Assembly: GCA_016303265.1 (NCBI GenBank)
Contig: JAEDLZ010000030.1
Coordinates: 1 to 13,077, forward strand
DNA: 13,077 nucleotides
Direction: 5' to 3'
From: Clostridiales bacterium
GTDB lineage: Bacteria; Bacillota; Clostridia; Monoglobales; Monoglobaceae
Made by a program: the position numbers and the translations under genes. The notes below the pieces were generated by a model that saw nothing but the letters and a program-made list of their open reading frames with translations, was not told the DNA's origin and did no database searches. Below are positions 1-7,299 of the stretch, one piece after another; within the stretch, counting starts at the first letter, position 1; each line of letters opens with the position of its first letter.

Positions 1-1463
1 TGGTTCCGGGATATTCCTCCTCTGAATGTATGACATCAAATGTCAGTCTTAAAACCCCGATAACAAAATTCAGAAAGGGTGAAGAGCCCGAAATTTCTAT
101 GAATATTCCGTTGGTTTCTGCGATAATGCAATCCGTTTCAGGCGACAGGCTTGCCATTGCACTTGCACAGGAGGGCGGAATTTCTTTTATATACGGCTCT
201 CAGTCAATAGAGGACGAGGCGGAAATGGTTAAAAAGGTGAAATCCTATAAGGCAGGATTTGTTCCCAGCGACTCAAATATAAGACCCGACCAAACTCTTG
301 CTGATATTCTGGCGCTTAAGGAAAAGACGGGGCACAGCACCATAGCCGTAACGGAGGACGGGACTCCGGGAGGTAAGCTTGTCGGTATCGTAACCAGCCG
401 TGATTATCGTATTAGCCGTATGGACCCGAATACAAAGGTGAAGGATTTTATGACGCCCTTTGATTCCCTCATTTACGGCACAGATAAGACAACCCTGAAA
501 GAGGCAAATGATATTATCTGGGATAACAAGCTTAACAATCTTCCTATTGTAGACAGCGAGGGCAGACTTAAGTGCTTTGTATTCCGCAAGGACTATGATT
601 CGCACAAGAGCAATCCGCTTGAGCTTCTGGATTCTTCAAAGCGCTATGTTGTCGGCGCAGGCATAAACACCCGTGACTATGCAGAGCGGGTTCCGGCACT
701 TATTGAGGCAGGTGCGGATGTACTTTGCATTGATTCGTCGGAGGGTTTTTCCGAATGGCAGCAGAGAACTCTCAATTATATACGAAAGACCTACGGCGAC
801 AGCGTTAAAGTCGGCGCAGGGAATGTTGTTGACGCGGAGGGCTTCCGTTTTCTGGCGGATGCCGGAGCGGATTTTATAAAAATCGGTATTGGCGGCGGCT
901 CAATCTGTATAACCCGCGAACAAAAGGGAATAGGCAGAGGTCAGGCAACCGCTGTTCAGGAGGTTGCGAAGGCAAGGGACGAATATTTTGAAGAAACGGG
1001 AATTTATATTCCCATTTGTGCCGACGGCGGCATTGTCCAGGATTATCATATAACTCTCGCCCTTGCCATGGGTGCGGATTTCGTTATGCTGGGCAGGTAC
1101 TTTGCCAGATTTGACGAAAGTCCTTCAAATAAGGTGAGCATAAACGGAAATTATATGAAGGAATACTGGGGCGAAGGCTCTGCGAGAGCAAGAAACTGGC
1201 AAAGATACGATATGGGCGGAGCGGCTAAGCTATCCTTTGAAGAGGGCGTTGACTCTTATGTTCCTTATGCCGGAAGTCTGCACGATAATGTTTGCCTAAG
1301 CCTTAATAAGGTTCGCTCAACGATGTGCAACTGCGGTGCGCTTTCAATACCTGAGCTTCAGAAAAAAGCTAAGATTACTCTTGTTTCCGCAACAAGTATA
1401 GTAGAAGGCGGCGCACATGATGTTATGCTTAAAGAAAACACCGCTTATAATGTGAAAAGATAA
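1..1463 (+). CDS. guaB: IMP dehydrogenase (5' end cut by window edge)
   Basis: Oxidises IMP to XMP with NAD+, the committed step of GMP synthesis in the cytosol. The reading frame is open from the left edge (VPGYSSSEC precedes the Met at position 30), so that Met is internal and roughly 17 residues are missing. Counting from it, residues about 85-190 form the paired CBS domain inserted in the (beta/alpha)8 barrel. The catalytic cysteine is in the loop GGSICITREQ (codon 906-908). The mobile-flap Arg-Tyr pair is in ARNWQRYD (codons 1203-1208). The C-terminal VEGGAHDV segment is present. GGSICITREQKGIGRGQ and MKEYWGEGS are unlike the usual bacterial GPGSICTTR type and match, from memory, Tritrichomonas foetus IMPDH. 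A stem-loop follows 20 bases after the stop. Enzyme identity is very secure. Confidence 0.97.
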   Translation, partial: VPGYSSSECMTSNVSLKTPITKFRKGEEPEISMNIPLVSAIMQSVSGDRLAIALAQEGGISFIYGSQSIEDEAEMVKKVKSYKAGFVPSDSNIRPDQTLADILALKEKTGHSTIAVTEDGTPGGKLVGIVTSRDYRISRMDPNTKVKDFMTPFDSLIYGTDKTTLKEANDIIWDNKLNNLPIVDSEGRLKCFVFRKDYDSHKSNPLELLDSSKRYVVGAGINTRDYAERVPALIEAGADVLCIDSSEGFSEWQQRTLNYIRKTYGDSVKVGAGNVVDAEGFRFLADAGADFIKIGIGGGSICITREQKGIGRGQATAVQEVAKARDEYFEETGIYIPICADGGIVQDYHITLALAMGADFVMLGRYFARFDESPSNKVSINGNYMKEYWGEGSARARNWQRYDMGGAAKLSFEEGVDSYVPYAGSLHDNVCLSLNKVRSTMCNCGALSIPELQKKAKITLVSATSIVEGGAHDVMLKENTAYNVKR

Positions 1464-1483
1464 AATATAGTATAAGAAAAGTG

Positions 1484-1512
1484 ACAGCGTGCCGAAAATA
1501 TCGGCACGCTGT
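1484..1512. terminator. Perfect 12-bp stem-loop, probable convergent terminator
   Basis: ACAGCGTGCCGA (1484-1495), a 5-base AAATA loop and TCGGCACGCTGT (1501-1512) pair without mismatch. On the + strand no clean T run follows. On the - strand the stem is followed by CACTTTTCTTAT, so it fits leftward termination at least as well. It sits between the convergent 3' ends of guaB and the YtvI-like gene and may serve both. Confidence 0.65.
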
Positions 1513-1536
1513 AATATATTGAAAAAACATATATTA

Positions 1537-1741
1537 AAAAAACGGCATTTTCGGTATGCTCATAGGCATAGAATTTGGCTTTAGAAAAGCGAACGCCCCC
1601 GGAAATACCGTATTTTTAATGTGTACACCTTTTACCTGACAAAACGGTGAAGTGGGTACATATCATTTTCGGGGGCTGTTCATTAACGCCGGACGAATTT
1701 GCTTGCGTAATATCGGGCTTTCCGACAGTATGCCGTTTTTT
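1537..1741. repeat. Imperfect long inverted repeat between convergent genes
   Basis: The outer arms are a perfect 12-bp inverted repeat, AAAAAACGGCAT at 1537-1548 and ATGCCGTTTTTT at 1730-1741. Further in, GAACGCCCCCGGAAAT (from 1590) faces ATTTTCGGGGGCTGTTC (to about 1682) with small bulges. The innermost part, around ATGTGTACACC and GGGTACAT, pairs again imperfectly. The right arm ends three bases before the stop codon of the leftward membrane-protein gene. No target-site duplication is evident. It could be a decayed palindromic element or a structured 3' untranslated region. A separate 7-bp pair, GCGTAAT (1705-1711) and ATTACGC (1744-1750), overlaps the same stop codon. Confidence 0.45.
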
Positions 1742-1744
1742 GGA

Positions 1745-2809
1745 TTACGCCCGGTTATTTCTGAAAAAATCCGCCTCTTTATAGGAATTATAAAGACTGA
1801 CGAGAAGTATGGCAAAAATCGGAAAGACTACCATTCCCAAAACGCCCATAAGTTCGTTGCCCACATAAATGCTTATGAGGGTAAGAATCGGATGAAGTCC
1901 CAGCTGAGAGCTCATAATCTTAGGACTTAAAACCTGACGCACAACAAAGGCGACAATCTGAAGAGCGATAATGCAAAGGGCGAGGAATATGTTTTTGTCC
2001 GTGATAAAATGGAATATTGCATAGGGAACAAGAACGATTCCCGAACCGAAAATCGGTATGAAATCAATAACGCCCACAATAACCGCCCAAACAACGGCAT
2101 AATCAATCCCTAAAACCCAAAATGTTACCAGAACCAGAAGCGCCGTTATGGAGGACAGAATAACCTGTGATTTAATATAGCCCACAAAGCCGTTCCATGC
2201 GGTTGCCTTAAGATAGCTGATTTTCGATACAACGGACTCGGGAAGAGCCTCCTTGATAAACTGTACAATGGAGTTATAGTCCTTTATAAAGAAGAACACG
2301 GACAGCAGGAAAATCAGCAGGAAAAACAACGCAGAGGGAATTGAAGCGGCGAAGTTTGTTGCGTAGCTTATGACGCCCTCCGTAAGCTTCGGAGCGTAGG
2401 TGTTTACGCTGCTTGATTTGTTATTCATATAGTTGTCTATAAAACCTGCAATTTTCGGAGCAAAATTGCGGAAACGGTCATAATATTCCGAAAAAATGTC
2501 CTGAAAGACTTCCATATTTTCGGGAATAACGGTCAAAAAGTTTCTGAACTGCCCCACAATATAATAAACAATCAAACCTATAAGAGTAACAATAACTCCG
2601 ATTATCAGGGTAAAGATAACGGCGGAACTTATACCCCGGTGAATATGCAGCCGATTGTGAAGAAAGTCCACAAAGCGGTGAAAGGGAGCGGCAAAAACAA
2701 TTGCCAGTATAAACGGCATAAATAAATGCAGGAGCGTAGGCATAAAATATAAAAGCAGAATTATGCAACCGATAATAAATGCATATTTGATATACTTTTC
2801 GTATTTCAT
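1745..2809 (-). CDS. AI-2E family membrane protein, YtvI-like
   Basis: A polytopic inner-membrane protein of 354 residues. It has hydrophobic segments at both ends of the N-terminal third, a soluble stretch with an SVNTYAPKLTEG-type segment, and a C-terminal block of several membrane helices. That block carries the family signature: DFIPIFGSGIVLVPYAI, then RQVLSPKIMSSQLGLHP and ISIYVGNELMGVLG. These resemble the sporulation protein YtvI subgroup of the AI-2E/PerM family. Members are variously proposed as exporters or Na+/H+ antiporters, and the substrate here cannot be told. I chose the ATG at 2809: an AGGTG box lies six bases upstream, and the in-frame GTG at 2818 is part of that box. The gene is monocistronic or loosely downstream of the mutase gene, separated by the 11-bp repeat array. 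No clear promoter was found. Confidence 0.88.
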   Translation of the reverse strand: MKYEKYIKYAFIIGCIILLLYFMPTLLHLFMPFILAIVFAAPFHRFVDFLHNRLHIHRGISSAVIFTLIIGVIVTLIGLIVYYIVGQFRNFLTVIPENMEVFQDIFSEYYDRFRNFAPKIAGFIDNYMNNKSSSVNTYAPKLTEGVISYATNFAASIPSALFFLLIFLLSVFFFIKDYNSIVQFIKEALPESVVSKISYLKATAWNGFVGYIKSQVILSSITALLVLVTFWVLGIDYAVVWAVIVGVIDFIPIFGSGIVLVPYAIFHFITDKNIFLALCIIALQIVAFVVRQVLSPKIMSSQLGLHPILTLISIYVGNELMGVLGMVVFPIFAILLVSLYNSYKEADFFRNNRA

Positions 2810-2815
2810 ACAAAA

Positions 2816-2820
2816 CACCT
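2816..2820 (-). promoter_or_regulatory. Shine-Dalgarno site deciding the start of the YtvI-like gene
   Basis: On the - strand AGGTG is followed by TTTTGT and then ATG at 2809. The upstream in-frame GTG lies inside this site, so the ATG gives the normal spacing. Confidence 0.6.
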
Positions 2821-2924
2821 GCCGTTAAAAATTGAATTTTACTTAATTTTAAATATATGAAGCTATCAGGCGTGCGGAACATAAGTATTTTCCGTTGCGG
2901 TATAATGTAACAAAACCTACTTAG

Positions 2925-3075
2925 CCCTTGCGCCGCCTGTGCGCCGACTGTGTGCCGTCCGGGCACCGTCCGTGCGCCGTTCGTGTGCCGTCCTTGCGCC
3001 GACTGTGTGCCGTCCGACCACCGCCTGTGTGCCGCCCGTGCGCCGTCCTTGCGCCGTCCGTGCGCCGCCCGGGCA
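2925..3075. repeat. GC-rich tandem array of 11-bp units
   Basis: Thirteen consecutive 11-bp units run from 2925 to 3067, with a partial fourteenth (CCCGGGCA) to 3075. The consensus is close to TCCGTGCGCCG and every unit ends in CCG. Units 3 and 8 are identical (ACTGTGTGCCG), as are 7 and 12 (TCCTTGCGCCG) and 5 and 13 (TCCGTGCGCCG). The shared five-unit offset of the first two pairs hints at a 55-bp higher-order duplication. The period is not a multiple of three, so a coding role is unlikely. The array fills most of the gap between the mutase stop and the YtvI-like gene, both leftward, and is far richer in G+C than the DNA around it. Confidence 0.9.
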
Positions 3076-3106
3076 TTAAATGCTTGTCACCGAGGTTAGC
3101 GTGCGG

Positions 3107-4306
3107 CTAAGCAAAAAGCCTTTTAATAAGCTCATGACCGTGAGAAACAACAATGCCGGTTTTCTTGGCGTTAGCCTCGGTATAAGAAATATTCTTAATT
3201 GTGTGATTTTCGTTGCTTCTGTATATAAGATACGGAATCGGTTCTCTCGTATGCGTTCTGATGTCAAGCGGCGTGGGATGGTCAGGCATTATAAGAATAG
3301 CGTAATCCTCGCCGTCCTCCTCCATAGCGGAAATAACGGGCGCAACAATTTTTTTATCAATAAGTTCGATTGCTTTAACCTTGTTGCCGACCTCATGACG
3401 GTGTCCTGCTTCGTCTGCGGCTTCCAGATGGATATAAACAAAATCGCTGCCGTTTCGAAGAGCGCTTACTGCGGCGCTTGCTTTGCCGTCAAAATTGGTT
3501 GTAACCGTACCTGTTGCACCTTCAATTTCGGGAACATCAAGCCCTGCGCATTTTCCTATACCCTTAATAAGGTCGACTGCGGAAATAACAGTGCCTCGGA
3601 TTTTGAATTTATTTTCGTAAGTATCAAGATTCGGCTTTGTGCCGTTGCCCCAAATCCAGATGGAATTAGCGCTTTTAAGACCTCTGCGGACACGCTCAAG
3701 ATTCACCGGATGGTTTTTGAGAATTTCATGGCTTGCCTTCATAAGCTTGAGAATTGTTTCATCCTTCGGCAGATATTCCTTAATTTTTTTGTCGGAAATA
3801 TCATGGGGAGGGGTTAAATCAAAATTGTTCTCCCTATTGTGCCAGACAAGAAGATGACGGTAGCTTATACCGCTGAAAAACTCGTAATCCTTGGTTTTAA
3901 GGTCGGCATTAACCGCATTTATAAGCTCTGCAGCCTCTGCGGTTGTGATTTCGTCCGCACTGTAATCAACCATTGTTTTATCCTCATAATTTTCCTCATC
4001 GGAGAGGGTAACGAGATTGGTGCGGAAGGTTGTATCCGTAAGCTCAAGAGGCACATTCATACTCATCGCCTCAAGAGGAGAACGCCCCGTATAATAAATT
4101 TGAGGGTCATAGCCGAAAACTGCGAGGTTTGCCACATCGCTGCCCGGAGGGAGGTTTGCGGGGACGGTGGTGACCATACCCACCTCGCCCATTGACGCAA
4201 GACGGTCGATATTGGGCTTATGCGCCGCCTCCAGAGGGGTTTTGCCGCCCAGCTCAAAAACGGGAGTATCCGCTGCGCCGTCACATAAAACAACAATATA
4301 TTTCAT
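3107..4306 (-). CDS. apgM: ApgM-type cofactor-independent phosphoglycerate mutase / proposed homoserine kinase
   Basis: A 399-residue cytosolic enzyme of the alkaline phosphatase superfamily, archaeal-type iPGM (COG3635). It would interconvert 2- and 3-phosphoglycerate through a phosphoserine intermediate. One bacterial branch, which this resembles, has instead been proposed as homoserine kinase, and the sequence alone does not settle it. Visible features are the metal-binding Asp9 in VVLCDGAAD, nucleophile Ser56 in PPGSDVAN followed by YYTGRSPLEA, Asp298 and His302 in EAADEAGHRHE, Asp342-His343 in MPDHPTP, and His391 in VVSHGH. The length is normal. I chose the ATG at 4306 because the family begins MKYIVV; an AAAGGA box lies 12 bases upstream. 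ATG 4318 directly abuts that box and is the alternative. Transcription should come from the consensus promoter at 4381-4409. Confidence 0.9.
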   Translation of the reverse strand: MKYIVVLCDGAADTPVFELGGKTPLEAAHKPNIDRLASMGEVGMVTTVPANLPPGSDVANLAVFGYDPQIYYTGRSPLEAMSMNVPLELTDTTFRTNLVTLSDEENYEDKTMVDYSADEITTAEAAELINAVNADLKTKDYEFFSGISYRHLLVWHNRENNFDLTPPHDISDKKIKEYLPKDETILKLMKASHEILKNHPVNLERVRRGLKSANSIWIWGNGTKPNLDTYENKFKIRGTVISAVDLIKGIGKCAGLDVPEIEGATGTVTTNFDGKASAAVSALRNGSDFVYIHLEAADEAGHRHEVGNKVKAIELIDKKIVAPVISAMEEDGEDYAILIMPDHPTPLDIRTHTREPIPYLIYRSNENHTIKNISYTEANAKKTGIVVSHGHELIKRLFA

Positions 4307-4380
4307 ACTGATTTTCATTCCTTTCAATAAAATCCACACAACAAAGTCTTTCCCTTTATAATGGGAATTTATACCTTTAC

Positions 4381-4409
4381 ATTATAATCCATATGCGGTT
4401 ATTTGTCAA
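4381..4409 (-). promoter_or_regulatory. Perfect consensus sigma-A promoter for the ApgM-type gene
   Basis: On the - strand TTGACA (4409-4404), exactly 17 bases, then TATAAT (4386-4381). Transcription would begin near 4374, leaving a leader of about 70 nt with a small TTCCC/GGGAA hairpin. Both boxes match the consensus at every base and the gene lies directly downstream. Confidence 0.85.
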
Positions 4410-4487
4410 ATTGTTTGAGGAAATGATACAAAAATTTAATATTTCAAAAAGAAAAATAAAAAAATTGGTGAATTTGCATAAAAAATG

Positions 4488-4516
4488 TTGCAATTTTCGG
4501 GAAAAAGTGATATACT
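4488..4516 (+). promoter_or_regulatory. Promoter for the PucR-like regulator and ftsEX cluster
   Basis: TTGCAA (4488-4493), a 17-base spacer and TATACT (4511-4516) predict a start near 4523, only about 20 nt before the ATG. A GGAGGTG ribosome binding site fills 4531-4537. A TTGCA/TGCAA inverted repeat (4474-4478 and 4489-4493) overlaps the -35 box and could be an operator. Confidence 0.7.
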
Positions 4517-4542
4517 TAAATGAATAATACGGAGGTGTTTGT

Positions 4543-5628
4543 ATGCAGAACAGAATTTTCCAGAATACTTGCAATGTACTCAGAAAGGAAATTGACCGTA
4601 AGATAGGTATTATGGACGAAAACGGCGCTGTTATAGCCTGCAGTGATGAAATGAAAATCGGTCAGGTCAGCGAGAAGACCCCGGAAGTTTGCACAACCGG
4701 TGAAATCAAGGCGTTCGGCGGTTATACTTATAAAAGGATTGAAACATATAACAAGGTTGAGTATTTTGTTTTCTGCGAGGGCGAGGATAAGATGGCTAAG
4801 GGCTATTGCTCGATTCTCGGAACCCATTTTATGTCTGTTAAGCAGTATTATGATGAAAAATATGATAAGAACAGCTTCGTTAAAAATATTATTCTCGACA
4901 ACATTCTTCCGGGAGACATTATGTACAGAACCCGTGAGCTTCGCTTAAGCGTTGATGCAAAGCGGAATATATTTCTTGTGAGAAGTCATAAAAATTCCGA
5001 TGTTTCCATTGTTGACATACTCCAAAATATGTTCCCGGACAGGACGAGAGATTTTGTTATCCGTATTGATGACCGCGATGTTGCGGTGGTTAAGGAACTC
5101 CGGGAGGAGGAACAGGTGGACCTTATGCAGATTGCCAACGAAATCCGCGACACCATAAGTGTTGAAGGTATGGTGAAGGTTTCGGTGGGCATTTCCACTG
5201 TGGCGGAAAATATTCAGGAACTTTCCAAGGCGTACCGCGAGGCGAGAATTGCTCTTGAGGTGGGCAAGGTTTTCGATACAGAGAAAAATGTTATAAGTTA
5301 TGACAACCTCGGTATCGGGCGTCTTATTTATCAGCTCCCCACAACCCTTTGCGAACTGTTTTTGAACGAGGTTTTAAAGAAGGAATCCATTGATGTTATG
5401 GACAGCGAAACAATTTACACGATTCAAAAATTCTTTGAGAACAACCTCAATGTTTCGGAAACCTCAAGAAAGCTGTTTGTTCACAGAAATACGCTGGTAT
5501 ACCGCCTTGATAAAATTAAAAAGCTTACGGGCATTGACCTTCGTGAGTTTGATGACGCTATAACCTTTAAGGTTGCCATGATGGTAAGTAAATACTTAAA
5601 ATCCCAGAAGGAACGGGATAACGACTAA
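4543..5628 (+). CDS. PucR/CdaR-family transcriptional regulator
   Basis: A 361-residue predicted DNA-binding regulator. The N-terminal part (about 1-100) is an unassigned sensor-like region. The middle contains a degenerate GGDEF-like segment of the kind found in CdaR proteins (VKVSVGIST from residue 211, then AYREARIALEVGK). The C-terminus from about 297 is a PucR-type helix-turn-helix: FFENNLNVSETSRKLFVHRN, then TLVYRLDKIKKLTGIDL. No transmembrane segment is seen. It heads a co-directional cluster and stops 12 bases before ftsE, so it is probably co-transcribed with the division genes and may regulate itself or them. The effector is unknown; homology to sugar-diacid regulators does not imply that ligand. 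The start is well supported by GGAGGTG five bases upstream. Confidence 0.88.
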   Translation: MQNRIFQNTCNVLRKEIDRKIGIMDENGAVIACSDEMKIGQVSEKTPEVCTTGEIKAFGGYTYKRIETYNKVEYFVFCEGEDKMAKGYCSILGTHFMSVKQYYDEKYDKNSFVKNIILDNILPGDIMYRTRELRLSVDAKRNIFLVRSHKNSDVSIVDILQNMFPDRTRDFVIRIDDRDVAVVKELREEEQVDLMQIANEIRDTISVEGMVKVSVGISTVAENIQELSKAYREARIALEVGKVFDTEKNVISYDNLGIGRLIYQLPTTLCELFLNEVLKKESIDVMDSETIYTIQKFFENNLNVSETSRKLFVHRNTLVYRLDKIKKLTGIDLREFDDAITFKVAMMVSKYLKSQKERDND

Positions 5629-5640
5629 TCGGAGAAGCCT

Positions 5641-6330
5641 ATGATAGAATTTAAGAATGTTACGAAGGTATACGAGGACGGAGGGGTTAAGGCTCTCGAA
5701 AATGTATCCTTCAAGGTAGAAAAGGGTGAGTTTGTGTTTTTGGTGGGTCCTTCGGGAGCGGGCAAATCCACAATCACCGAACTTATAATAAAAGAAGAAC
5801 TGGCGACAAGCGGTGAAATCTGCGTCAACGGAACAGAGCTTTCCACTCTTCCGAACAAGAAAATTCCGTATCTTCGCCGCAATATAGGAATGGTATTTCA
5901 GGACTTTCGCCTGCTGCCGGACAGGACGGTTTATGACAACATTGCTTTTGCCATGCAGGTTACGGGTGCGTCGAACCGTTCCATAAGGCGGAATGTTCCG
6001 AGCGTTTTAAGCCTTGTAGGACTTTCACATAAGGCGAAAATGACGCCTGACCAGCTTTCCGGCGGCGAGCAGCAGAGAGTGTCCCTTGCCCGTGCTATGG
6101 TGAACCGTCCGCCGATTATTATTGCGGATGAGCCCACGGGAAATCTTGACCCTGAAAATGCGCAGGAGATTATGAATCTTTTGGACGACATAAATAAGCG
6201 GGGAACAACAATGATTGTTGCAACCCACGCCAAAAATTTTGTTGACAGCATGAAAAAGCGTGTTCTTGCCATAGAGGACGGTAAACTCGTTCGTGACGAG
6301 GAAAGAGGAGTGTACGGATATGAAGCCTAG
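5641..6330 (+). CDS. ftsE: Cell division ATP-binding protein FtsE
   Basis: The nucleotide-binding subunit of the FtsEX complex at the division septum, where ATP hydrolysis gates peptidoglycan hydrolase activity. In 229 residues all ABC ATPase motifs are present: Walker A GPSGAGKST (36-44), Q-loop Gln87 within GMVFQDFRLLPDRTV, signature LSGGEQQR (139-146), Walker B IIIADE (159-164) with D-loop GNLD, and H-loop His196 in ATHAK. The FQDFRLL segment is typical of FtsE rather than other small ABC ATPases. A GGAGA box precedes the ATG by a short spacer. The last 11 bases overlap ftsX, consistent with translational coupling. Confidence 0.96.
   Translation: MIEFKNVTKVYEDGGVKALENVSFKVEKGEFVFLVGPSGAGKSTITELIIKEELATSGEICVNGTELSTLPNKKIPYLRRNIGMVFQDFRLLPDRTVYDNIAFAMQVTGASNRSIRRNVPSVLSLVGLSHKAKMTPDQLSGGEQQRVSLARAMVNRPPIIIADEPTGNLDPENAQEIMNLLDDINKRGTTMIVATHAKNFVDSMKKRVLAIEDGKLVRDEERGVYGYEA
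6302..6310 (+). promoter_or_regulatory. Ribosome binding site of ftsX inside ftsE
   Basis: AAAGAGGAG lies nine bases before ATG 6320. It fixes the ftsX start there rather than at the in-frame GTG 6293, which would add nine residues and has no such site. Confidence 0.7.
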
Positions 6331-7210
6331 GGATTTAAAATATTTCATAAAGCGCGGCATATCGGGCATTATCTCCAACTGGCTTATGAGTCTTGCCTCG
6401 GTTTCGATTGTTATAGCCTCTCTTACGGTTTTCGGAATTTTTATAATTTTCGGGCTTAATATGAACTATATAAGCGACCAGATTGAGCAGCAGTGCCAGA
6501 TAAATGTTTATGTTTCCAGGGATACCGAAGAGAAAGAGTATGAGGAAGTGGGGAAAAGGCTGGAAAAGCTTGATAATGTTAAGTCGGTCAAGGCTTACTC
6601 TAAAGAGGAGCGGTACGAAAATTATAAAAATACCGCATATTCGGACAATTCCGAGTCGATTGAGGCAATGGAGGCTGATAATCCGCTGAGAGATTCCTAT
6701 ATACTGACCTTAGAGGATGCGTCAGATGCGGCTTCCGTAATCAAAGCCGCGGCAGAGGTCAAGGGCGTTGAGGAAGTGAAGAACAGTCTTGACCTCATAA
6801 ATAAAATTGTTTCCATAACGAAGATGATAAGAACCATAACCATATGGCTTGTTATAATCCTTATTATTATCGCGGTGTTTATAATTTCCAACACAATAAA
6901 GCTCGGAATGTTCTCAAGACGGAAAGAGATAAATATAATGAAGTTTGTGGGGGCAACCAACTGGTATATACGCTGGCCGTTTATTATTGAGGGTATGCTT
7001 CTCGGCTTTATCGGCGCACTGCTTGCGGCGGCGCTTGTTCTTTTGGGCTATGAGGCAGTTTATAAGGATATTGTGCCTTTCTTCGGGTCAATAAAAATTA
7101 TAAGCGTCAAAGCGGCTTATAAATATGTACTGTGGAGTTTTGTAGGGCTTGGAACGGTAATAGGGATGCTTGGCAGTTATACATCCATAAGAAAATACTT
7201 GCATGTGTAA
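6320..7210 (+). CDS. ftsX: Cell division permease-like protein FtsX
   Basis: The membrane subunit of FtsEX, 296 residues from the ATG at 6320. Predicted topology is a cytoplasmic N-terminus (MKPRDLKYFIKRG), first membrane helix about 22-46, a large extracytoplasmic domain about 47-170, and three further helices at about 173-194, 219-244 and 268-289. The cytoplasmic loop contains SRRKEINIMKFVGATNWYI, the conserved FtsX feature, in the region that contacts FtsE. The outside domain is the part that would bind a hydrolase or its activator, and the following gene encodes a plausible partner. It overlaps the 3' end of ftsE. Confidence 0.95.
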   Translation: MKPRDLKYFIKRGISGIISNWLMSLASVSIVIASLTVFGIFIIFGLNMNYISDQIEQQCQINVYVSRDTEEKEYEEVGKRLEKLDNVKSVKAYSKEERYENYKNTAYSDNSESIEAMEADNPLRDSYILTLEDASDAASVIKAAAEVKGVEEVKNSLDLINKIVSITKMIRTITIWLVIILIIIAVFIISNTIKLGMFSRRKEINIMKFVGATNWYIRWPFIIEGMLLGFIGALLAAALVLLGYEAVYKDIVPFFGSIKIISVKAAYKYVLWSFVGLGTVIGMLGSYTSIRKYLHV

Positions 7211-7219
7211 TAGGTATAA

Positions 7220-7274
7220 CGCACTGCTGCAAGATTGCCTGAGCGGCAAGCAGAACCGGGAATTAGGCGGTGCG
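7220..7274 (+). other. Possible structured RNA in the ftsX-hydrolase gap
   Basis: The 89-base gap holds TTGCC (7235-7239) paired to GGCAA (7245-7249). CTGC (7227-7230) pairs with GCAG (7250-7253) across a 4-base bulge, and CGCAC (7220-7224) pairs with GTGCG (7270-7274). No T run follows, so it is not a terminator. It may be an mRNA stability or processing element, or chance. Confidence 0.3.
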
Positions 7275-7299
7275 GTGTACTTAAAAGGAGGCAAATGAT

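Noticed and set aside
1652..1930. 92-codon + strand frame
   Set aside because: It overlaps the 3' end of the YtvI-like gene on the other strand, runs through the inverted repeat, and lacks a convincing start site.
2901..2906. TATAAT on the + strand before the repeat array
   Set aside because: No acceptable -35 box at the right distance (AACATA) and no + strand gene follows, so it is probably chance in AT-rich DNA.
2925..3075. CRISPR array
   Set aside because: Units are 11 bp, contiguous and without spacers, and no cas gene is present.
2928..3110. Open frame of Arg/Val/Pro/Cys-rich sequence across the GC-rich region
   Set aside because: It is a by-product of the 11-bp repeat array, whose period does not preserve a reading frame.
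3080..3817. A 245-codon open frame on the + strand
   Set aside because: It lies entirely antisense to the well-supported ApgM-type gene and has no recognisable domain or ribosome binding site.
6293..6319. Longer FtsX start at GTG 6293
   Set aside because: The ATG at 6320 has AAAGAGGAG nine bases upstream and matches the usual FtsX N-terminus; the extension lies deep within ftsE.
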